DNA from: Thermomucor indicae-seudaticae
Lineage: Eukaryota; Mucoromycota; Mucoromycetes; Mucorales; Lichtheimiaceae
Length of the DNA stretch: 13,696 bases
Direction of reading: 5' to 3'
Assembly: GCA_000787465.1 (NCBI GenBank)
Contig: JSYX01000764.1
Span: 1-13,696, forward strand
In this document: positions 8,318 to 13,696 of the stretch, piece after piece
How the letters are laid out: every line of letters begins with the position of its first letter
How positions within the stretch are numbered: the first letter of the stretch is position 1
Translations under genes and position numbers: made by a program
The notes under the pieces: model-generated
What the model saw: the letters and a program-made list of their open reading frames with translations, nothing else
Database searches by the model: none
What the model was told of the DNA's origin: nothing

Positions 8318-8689
8318 GAGGTTGGGCATGTCTCTACCCAACCACTGGTTCATCGATTCATCGACGCACAGATACTTGCCAGGAGTCATCGCGTTCTTCA
8401 AGTTGTCGTTGTAAGCGTCCAAGAACGCTCTAAGCTGGTACAACTTATCATCAGCGCTCCTTTAGGATTCACAAAGTTAACATAAGTTCCTGCGAGCTGT
8501 ATAAAAGTAAATAGAGACAGTTACCTGACTGCATCGGGCATCACAAAGATATGCATCTCCGTCAGCTGTTTAAACCGCTCATACCGCATATACTGGCTAA
8601 AGTCGATATTCAAACCGTACGGAAAGACAGTCTTGCGCCAGTAAGCAACACGGTTCTGAATGTTCACCGTTGTCATAACCGTAAAGAGG
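8318..8689 (-). pseudogene. piggyBac-like transposase fragment (DDE_Tnp_1_7)
   Basis: Two exon pieces are seen: 8689-8525 and 8459-8318, joined across a 65-bp GT...AG intron (8524-8460). The first reads NIQNRVAYWRKTVFPYGLN, then FSQYMRYERFKQLTEMH. The second reads SADDKLYQLRAFLDAYNDN, then MTPGKYLCVDESMNQWLGR and DMPNL. PGKYLCVDESMNQWLGR is the block with the first catalytic Asp in piggyBac-type transposases. Start, end and the other catalytic residues are missing. The piece is cut exactly at the right terminus of one CACTA element (8317) and the left terminus of another (8690), so it is a relic trapped between two insertions. Confidence 0.78.
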
Positions 8690-8703
8690 CACTGCAAAAA
8701 TTG
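8690..8703 (+). repeat. Left terminus of the second CACTA-like element
   Basis: CACTGCAAAAATTG differs from the first element's 14-bp terminus by one base. The adjoining left sequence is piggyBac-like coding DNA. Confidence 0.75.
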
Positions 8704-8707
8704 AGCT

Positions 8708-8905
8708 GTATCATGGTGCGAAACGGATATGAAATTCCATTGAAACGCCAAGTTTCAAGGTTGTTTCTGGATAGTTTCAAAAATTTCATGGAGACGTTTC
8801 AGAGAAATTTCAAGTCTTGAATTAACGAGTTTTGGACCTTGAAACCAGGCGTTTCAATGGAGTTTCAGGGCTTGAAACATCCTGTTTCAATCCAGTTTCA
8901 TGACA
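8708..8905. repeat. 11-bp phased GTTTCA/TGAAAC site array
   Basis: Cutting the sequence every 11 bases from 8708 puts GTTTCA, its reverse complement TGAAAC, or a one- or two-base variant at the start of 17 of 18 successive blocks (8708, 8719, 8730 ... 8895; only 8785 is off). Exact copies lie at 8741, 8752, 8774, 8796, 8840, 8851, 8862, 8873, 8884 and 8895, with another at 8916. The spacer of about five bases varies freely, so this is conserved spacing of a short site rather than simple copying of one unit. It is probably the binding platform for an element-encoded protein. Confidence 0.85.
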
Positions 8906-8921
8906 GCCACATAATGTTTCA

Positions 8922-9802
8922 TGGCCATGGAACAATATACGCCATTCCTAATCACTACGTGCAAAAAGTTGATTTGTTCTTTTATAGACAGGTATTCCGT
9001 GATTGTAAGTAAAGTGTAATAGTAGTTTTATTTTTATACGATGTCAATGCAATATGCTGAGAACAACTTCAGCTTTTGAAAGTGCTACGCAAACAGTTTC
9101 ATATACACTGGAAAAGAAATAAAAACATATTTAACTTGCAGTATGTCCACCACTACCCTTCGGCGTCGCCGTCGTCTATCACATTCGAGGTGCCAATTAG
9201 TTCTACCCGAAAGTAATAAGTGCCAGCACAGTACATAGGATCTCTTAACCGAACATTCTTGCAACATTCTTAATCCGATGTACTTCAGAATGGAAAACAC
9301 CAACAGCTTAGCAAACGAAAATAGATCATTAGAAGACGAGAAAAGCTTTCAAGATTAAAAAAGAGTACTTAGGAAGCTTTCAGAACAGGCGTCCCATGAG
9401 TGTACGTTTCTATAAAATAGAGCTTTTGTAAGAAAGATCCTAAAAAAACAGGTTTACTACACAAAGGACCGTACCTCCTGCACAATTGTTGATTACCTGA
9501 ACCTCGCACGCCATTACCTGTGTGGAGTATGAGAGATTGCAGTGAGAAAACGTTGTTAAAGTCGACTCTTTACTACCTGGGACGACAAAGAAGGTGTACG
9601 TACATTACCGGATACGGCCAACAGAGCAAATAGATTGACAGCGCAAAAGGGTTCGCTCATCTGGAAAAGGAGTTCATTTAGCGAGACAATCGCCAAAGCG
9701 GTGAGATGCTTCAAGATATACTCCACAAACTACTTAACCAACTGTTGTGAAGCACGAACGAAGAGACAAAAAAAAGAACGCAGACTTAGGTCGACGTAAG
9801 CC
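8922..9802. other. Gene-free arm of the second CACTA-like element
   Basis: I see no supportable exon, RNA gene or tandem array. TACCTG/TACCTC strings recur between 9470 and 9610 (like minus-strand 5' splice sites) but without constant spacing. Confidence 0.4.
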
Positions 9803-10070
9803 TCAGCAACTAGGGCTCCGAATGGGCCGGGCTGGGCCGTGAAACTTGGCAACTGGCCCGGGCCAAATCTGGGCCCGTCCTCGGCCCGGGCCCGGCCCAG
9901 CCCAGATAAGGACGCCATCACGAGGCAGTCATAACGAGTCACTCAACGCCACAATACAGTCACAAAGAGTCAAATAACGGTCACGGTGGCCGGCGCCCCA
10001 AGCCCAATTCGGCCAAATCGAGCTGGGCGGCCCAGGTTGGCCCAGCCCAGTTAGGAGCCATATCAGCAAC
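9803..10070. mobile_element. hAT-type MITE with 8-bp target duplication
   Basis: TCAGCAAC at 9803-9810 is repeated exactly at 10063-10070. The 252 bp between them start TAGGGCTCCGAATGGGCC and, read from the other end, TATGGCTCCTAACTGGGC, which are imperfect inverted termini. An 8-bp duplication and short termini beginning with TA fit the hAT superfamily. The interior is dominated by GGGCC/GGCCCGGG words in both arms (about 9824-9905 and 9990-10050), a strong GC contrast with the surroundings, and has no coding capacity. It is therefore a non-autonomous element that depends on a hAT transposase elsewhere. Confidence 0.82.
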
Positions 10071-10633
10071 GCATTGCTCGATGTTGATGCTGTACTAAAG
10101 TAAGAATGACCGAAGTGCATTAGTGAACTTTGACAGTAAATACTAATAGTTGCCCGAGTTAGCTGCGATAATTTGGAGGATGCTGATGAAAGGTTTAGCA
10201 AACATGGAGAGCAAAGTAAACACGCGGACCGAAAAAAAAGATTTGTAAGTGAAGACAGAAGGCCGATAAAAACACCACTATCTTTCACGACTGCCTTTTG
10301 AAAAGGGTAAGAAAGCACTGCTTCAGTATGAAAGCTGCTGTAGCAACCAACGCAATTCTTTTCTTGCTTTTCCACGATGTTATCGTGTCCAGCATATCCC
10401 GCTGATAGTTCATTTAGCAATTACGTGATATTCGTCGCTGTTACTCCTGTTACACCTCTGTATCAAGGTCCAAGCATATCTGCCCGTTATCAGCTGGATC
10501 TCGAAGACAAGATAGTGTTTATCCTGGCTTAGACGATGGACAAAGCGTACAAACCTTACGATAACCTCTATCATCGTGTCCATCATGTCACATGCTTGTC
10601 TATCGGGCGAAGATGCTTAAGATAAGGATCTCA
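10071..10633. other. Gene-free spacer upstream of the second accessory gene
   Basis: A long minus-strand open frame runs from about 10420 leftward into the MITE. It lacks recognisable motifs, has a Ser/Leu-rich composition and crosses the insertion border, so I do not treat it as a gene. Nothing else is supportable. Confidence 0.4.
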
Positions 10634-10639
10634 TATAAA
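10634..10639 (+). promoter_or_regulatory. TATA-like box of the second accessory gene
   Basis: TATAAA lies 151 bp upstream of the ATG at 10785, comparable with the box before the first accessory gene. Confidence 0.35.
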
Positions 10640-10784
10640 TACTAACGGAAAAAGTTCTTGAATAAAGTAAACTTTATTGTGTTAGTTAACTTAGTGTTGT
10701 TACCCTTGTGATTTAACAAAGGTGAATAAGTCGGCACCTACTGTATACAGGTATCCCAGGAACTAAGCAAACGTACATAGTCCT

Positions 10785-11820
10785 ATGGCTCAGACCAAAC
10801 AATCCCGTCTCCTCAATAAAAAGCGCCCGCGCCTCCAGGCAGAAATAAGACCAACCACCGCGCAAGTACCCAGCAGCAACGTCGTTGCCAGCGGCCCTAC
10901 TCAAAGCAGGGTAGACGTATCGTCACTGCTGGAGAAGGAAGCCGCCTATCGGCAATTCGTCAGAATCAAGGAGATGATCCTGGAACTCCAGAGAAGACAG
11001 GATATACTTGCCGGAGACCAGGAAGAGATAAAAAAGACTTGAAGACTATTATTGGCCTTCTCGAGCCGCAACAGCAGTCGGTTCAAGGGTTGCGCTTGCC
11101 ACATCAAGCAAATGACGAAGGAAAGCAAAGGAGCAGACGTTTCCCTGTTTTGTCGGTAAGTTAGACCAGTCAAAAGTAATATGAAACGTACTTCTAAACT
11201 TAGCTTTAGGCTTTTTTACGAGATCCGCACAAGGACCTGGAGGAAACAGAAAGCCTGGAGTACGACTTCAGCCGTCCATACAACAACGACGTTCGTAGAC
11301 GGTTGAAGGCAACCCTGGACGCGGAGCGAGACCGTTTTCCAGACATTGTGGACTGGCATGTAACTGTCCGTGATCTTCTTGCCAGCAACTTCAGCAATTG
11401 CCGCGCGGAGACGCAGCTGACAGGAGAACAGCGAGAGGCTCGTAACCGGAAGCAGAGACGTCGGCAGCGAGTGACGAGAGTAAATAATCAAACCCAAACA
11501 TCAAATGTTTTACGGTCTCAAGAGACTCTTCTTCCAGAAATTGCAGAGAAGACAAAAGGCCCTTGCGTGCGCGGAAGACGAAGATCAGCGATTTGCCGAC
11601 GCCTTTGCGGTCCTGGTCAGATCGCGCATGTCAGAAGAAGAGACTAACGACGACGATGAAAGTCGCAAAGTCATCAAGCGCCCACGCTGGAGAAGTCGGC
11701 TGGTAAGCGATTTTTCGAACATTACATTCTCATTTACTGGTGGCCGAATCACGTTTTTAGCTGAATACATTTTTTGAGGAGTTGGTAGGACTCCGAAGAA
11801 TCAGATCAAATCAAATTTAA
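10785..11820 (+). pseudogene. Paralogue of the CACTA accessory protein, shifted and truncated
   Basis: The exons are 10785-11155, 11210-11479, 11538-11702 and 11761-11820, with introns of 54, 58 and 58 bp in phase 0. About 288 residues result if the frame change near 11036 is allowed. The layout matches the gene at 3281. The start is basic (LLNKKRPR) and followed by a coiled coil (VRIKEMILELQRRQDILAGD). FLRDPHKDL and LEYDFSRP are counterparts of FIRGTYKDL and IEYDLDEKL. A K/R-rich exon end is followed by KLQRRQKALA, an acidic EEETNDDDE, then RPRWRS (RPSWRS in the other). The last exon starts LNTFFEEL (VNDFYDALDRL in the other). The zero frame stops at TGA 11040-11042. The last exon is cut after FEEL by a GATC-rich block, giving an early TAA. 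It is probably inactive, though the shift could be programmed. Confidence 0.72.
11030..11036 (+). other. A_AAA_AAG heptamer at a -1 frame change
   Basis: The zero frame reads ATA AAA AAG ACT TGA. A -1 slip on A_AAA_AAG would continue as GAC TTG AAG ACT ATT ATT, which stays open for 40 codons to the first intron donor at 11156 in the required phase. The heptamer is in the correct register for -1 slippage. One lost A in the run of six is the simpler alternative. Confidence 0.55.
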
Positions 11821-11902
11821 TTTGATTCTGATCACCGAAACCATAATCTGATCAATTTGATCATGATCATTTCCTTTGATCGTGCCCAGCTCTGAGATCA
11901 AA
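11786..11902. repeat. GATC-rich palindromic block, possible small hAT-like insertion
   Basis: The block starts TAGGACTCCGAA, close to the hAT MITE terminus TAGGGCTCCGAA. It contains TGATCA/GATCAAA words many times and a perfect inverted repeat, AATCAAATT-T-AATTTGATT, at about 11808-11826. Its right part reads GTGCCCAGCTCTG, which in reverse is CAGAGCTGGGCAC, a hAT-like terminus. No convincing 8-bp duplication flanks these borders, so its class and limits are uncertain. It interrupts the last exon of the second accessory gene. Confidence 0.45.
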
Positions 11903-13696
11903 ACGTTCGACTTCCAGTAAAATTTTTTTGTTTATGGCAACGGCAAATTAGACAGTCGGTTACAGCGTGAGTTCGAAAAACTTAGAACCTCTGGCGGAAA
12001 AGTTCCATATCTCCTACGGCTACACTTTTTGTTTACAAAGTAAACTTTTTTGTTATCCTCAGTTTATATGAACTTGAAGCTCATAACTCTACATTTTTGA
12101 TAAAGAATATACGTTTATCTTACATATGTAACATCCCTTTTCAAACGGGACGTGTCAACGAAGGTTTTTGGATTGTTTATATTTGTATGACTCTATTTCT
12201 AAAACTTTTGCGTTTTTTCAATTAGCCTTGCTTTGCCTGCTACTATAAAGCTTCCTCAACCGTTTATTAAAAACAGGAACAAGCTCCAAGTTTACCGAGC
12301 ATTACTAGGAACCGGATACTATGTCTTTTCGGTATTCAATTGCTTGAAGGGCGCAACGGCTTCTCGCTGTCCGGAGAAAAATGTATGACATGCATGAAGT
12401 TTGGCAATCATACCAACACCAAGCAGTGACCTTTGAGGCAGAAAAAATAGCGCATTCGCTATTGTAGCCTCAAAAAGCGTCCGTATTTGATATAGGGAGA
12501 ACACCCTTGAGTAGATCATAATGGATATTGCATCCACAACAGTAAAACCCGACACTGCCCCGGAATAACATTCAGTCTTTCAGTAATTGCTCTAGTTCTT
12601 ATGCTTCCCTTTTGCCAGCTGAACAGAAAGGCATATTACAGTGTGAACAAAATACGGCGACAGCTGGTGAAGTAAGCTTTGGGATAAAGCAAATATCTCA
12701 AATAGTCTGCCTGTGGATCATGGTTTCCGAAACATGGTCCATAAGTAGGTTTCCTTAACGTATTGCGAAACGCTTTAGAGTTTTCCTTGCTGGCTTCAGG
12801 GGAATGTCTGTATATAGATTTGTGAACTCCAAGAAGCCTGTTGTTGTCGTTTACGATACGGAGCAGCTACGACAATTGATACACGATTGACTTTAAGGTT
12901 GAATCGTTTGTATCTGTTAACTCTGGTACGCACACATGGAGCTCCAAGGAACAACATATATATGAAGAACAAACTCACTTCAACTAAAGCATAAACAGCT
13001 GTGTAGAAAGCAGGTGAAAAAAAGCGACAATAAGACACGCAGTAAGTCGAATTACAGTGGCCGATGTAAGTGACCTCAACAGAAAAGCTCAAAAATTAAT
13101 AAAGTTCGACGCACTGGATCAACTTGCTTCAGACCTCTTTACAGCGACTACTACGTTTCCAATCCGCCGCATGACACTTTCAAAACTTAATGTGCTTAAA
13201 GCTAGCCATAGATGGTGAAAATGCCTTTGTCGTGCAGCAGGACCTGCGTCTTCCTTGTAATTGGCACTGGATGACAGTTCAAGTTCGGGAAATGCGACCA
13301 TGAATGCAAATGCGATCGTCAGATGCTCAAGTCGCGTTCGAGGGACTTTGTCACCATAGTCCTTTTTTCATGACCCTACATCAAGGAGAGAACTCAAAGG
13401 GTAAGATGAACGCATGAGAAACCGCTGGAATGATGGAAAGACAGTATGCAGCAAGGGTTCCGAAAAGCCGAAAAGTTCGCTGGCGAACCCAGTCACAAGT
13501 CCAAAAAGCAGCATATGAGAGCAGCGCACATGAAATGCCACCTCATACAGTGTGGAAGTACAAACGCAGATCACCCATTTTGAAGTAGCAAGACCACTCC
13601 GAATACCGCAACGTATTCTAGTTTCGATAATCGGCGACTGCCAGCAAGTTGCAATTCTGCGCCGTCAACATAAGTAAATGCGCTACACAGATTGTG
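11903..13696. other. No supported gene; scattered hydrophobic minus-strand frames
   Basis: No transposase motif, RNA gene or repeat was recognised here, although the first element's layout would put the transposase in this region. On the minus strand several short frames encode hydrophobic segments: HMLLFGLVTGFASELFGF near 13500, RFFSPAFYTAVYALVE near 13000 with a plausible 56-bp GTGAGT...TACCAG intron after it, and TVVDAISIMIYSRVFSLYQI near 12520. They could be remains of a multi-span membrane protein gene, but stops and frame changes prevent any model. Confidence 0.35.

Larger units (their letters stand above)
8690..11820 (+). mobile_element. Second CACTA-like element, left part; right end not found
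   Basis: It starts with CACTGCAAAAATTGAG, which matches the first element's terminus at 14 of the first 16 bases, and interrupts the piggyBac-like exon. A phased subterminal array follows. A paralogue of the first element's accessory gene begins 2,095 bp in, in the same orientation as in the first element (2,269 bp). A hAT-type MITE has inserted inside it. The end coordinate given is only the last base I can assign (end of the truncated accessory gene). Neither a transposase nor a right CAGTG terminus with matching subterminal repeats is visible before 13696, so the element is either truncated or continues beyond the window. Confidence 0.7.

Noticed and set aside
8708..8905. CRISPR array
   Set aside because: The repeat is only about six bases at an 11-bp step with mixed orientation, in a eukaryotic transposon end. 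It lacks CRISPR-length repeats and spacers.
9537..9543. Right terminus (GCAGTG) of the second CACTA-like element
   Set aside because: The context ATTGCAGTG lacks the T-run of the TIR, no GTTTCA phasing precedes it, and it would exclude the accessory gene.
9929..10420. 163-codon minus-strand open frame
   Set aside because: It crosses the border of the hAT MITE and shows only Ser/Leu-rich, motif-free sequence, so it is probably a chance frame.
11803..11902. AGATCAAA repeated at 11803-11810 and 11895-11902 as a hAT target duplication
   Set aside because: GATCAAA is the repeat word of this block, so a chance match is likely, and the sequence inside does not start with inverted termini.

Overview
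The window looks like a transposon-rich accessory region of a fungal nuclear genome. All genes recognised are eukaryotic DNA-transposon genes. Their reconstructed introns are very short (51-58 bp for almost all, GT...AG), and no host housekeeping gene, rRNA or tRNA was seen. The mix of CACTA/Tnp2, piggyBac-like, Tc1-like and hAT-like relics with such short introns fits a filamentous, perhaps early-diverging, fungus. The species is not identifiable from the window.

Layout. At 1-1011 lies the 3' part of a decayed Tc1/mariner-like transposase gene (minus strand), with a hairpin next to its end. At 1012-8317 lies an apparently complete 7,306-bp CACTA element bounded by perfect 14-bp inverted termini (CACTGCAAAAAATG). 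It carries two convergent genes. One is a four-exon plus-strand gene for a basic coiled-coil protein (3281-4386). The other is a five-exon minus-strand Tnp2-type transposase (7828-4633) with one single-base frameshift. Its ends carry repeated GTTTC/GTTCC-type motifs, and its left arm also holds a degenerate array with a period of about 111 bp. At 8318-8689 is a 372-bp fragment of a piggyBac-like transposase gene, cut at both sides by CACTA ends.

At 8690 a second CACTA-like element begins with a closely related terminus. Next to it is a striking array of GTTTCA/TGAAAC sites at exact 11-bp steps. A 252-bp hAT-type MITE with a perfect 8-bp target duplication sits inside it (9811-10062). At 10785-11820 it carries a divergent paralogue of the accessory gene found in the first element. 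That copy has a frame break at an A_AAA_AAG heptamer and a last exon cut short by a GATC-rich block (about 11786-11902). No transposase gene or right terminus of this second element is visible. From 11903 to 13696 there is no gene I can support, only scattered hydrophobic minus-strand reading frames.

How the parts fit. In the first element the transposase would cut and join DNA. The accessory protein (basic N-terminus, coiled coil, conserved W-R-S and N-x-F motifs) is a good candidate for binding the phased subterminal sites, comparable in role to TnpA of plant En/Spm but with no sequence relation claimed. That two diverged elements keep the same accessory gene in the same place and orientation is the main evidence that it is a functional part of this transposon family.
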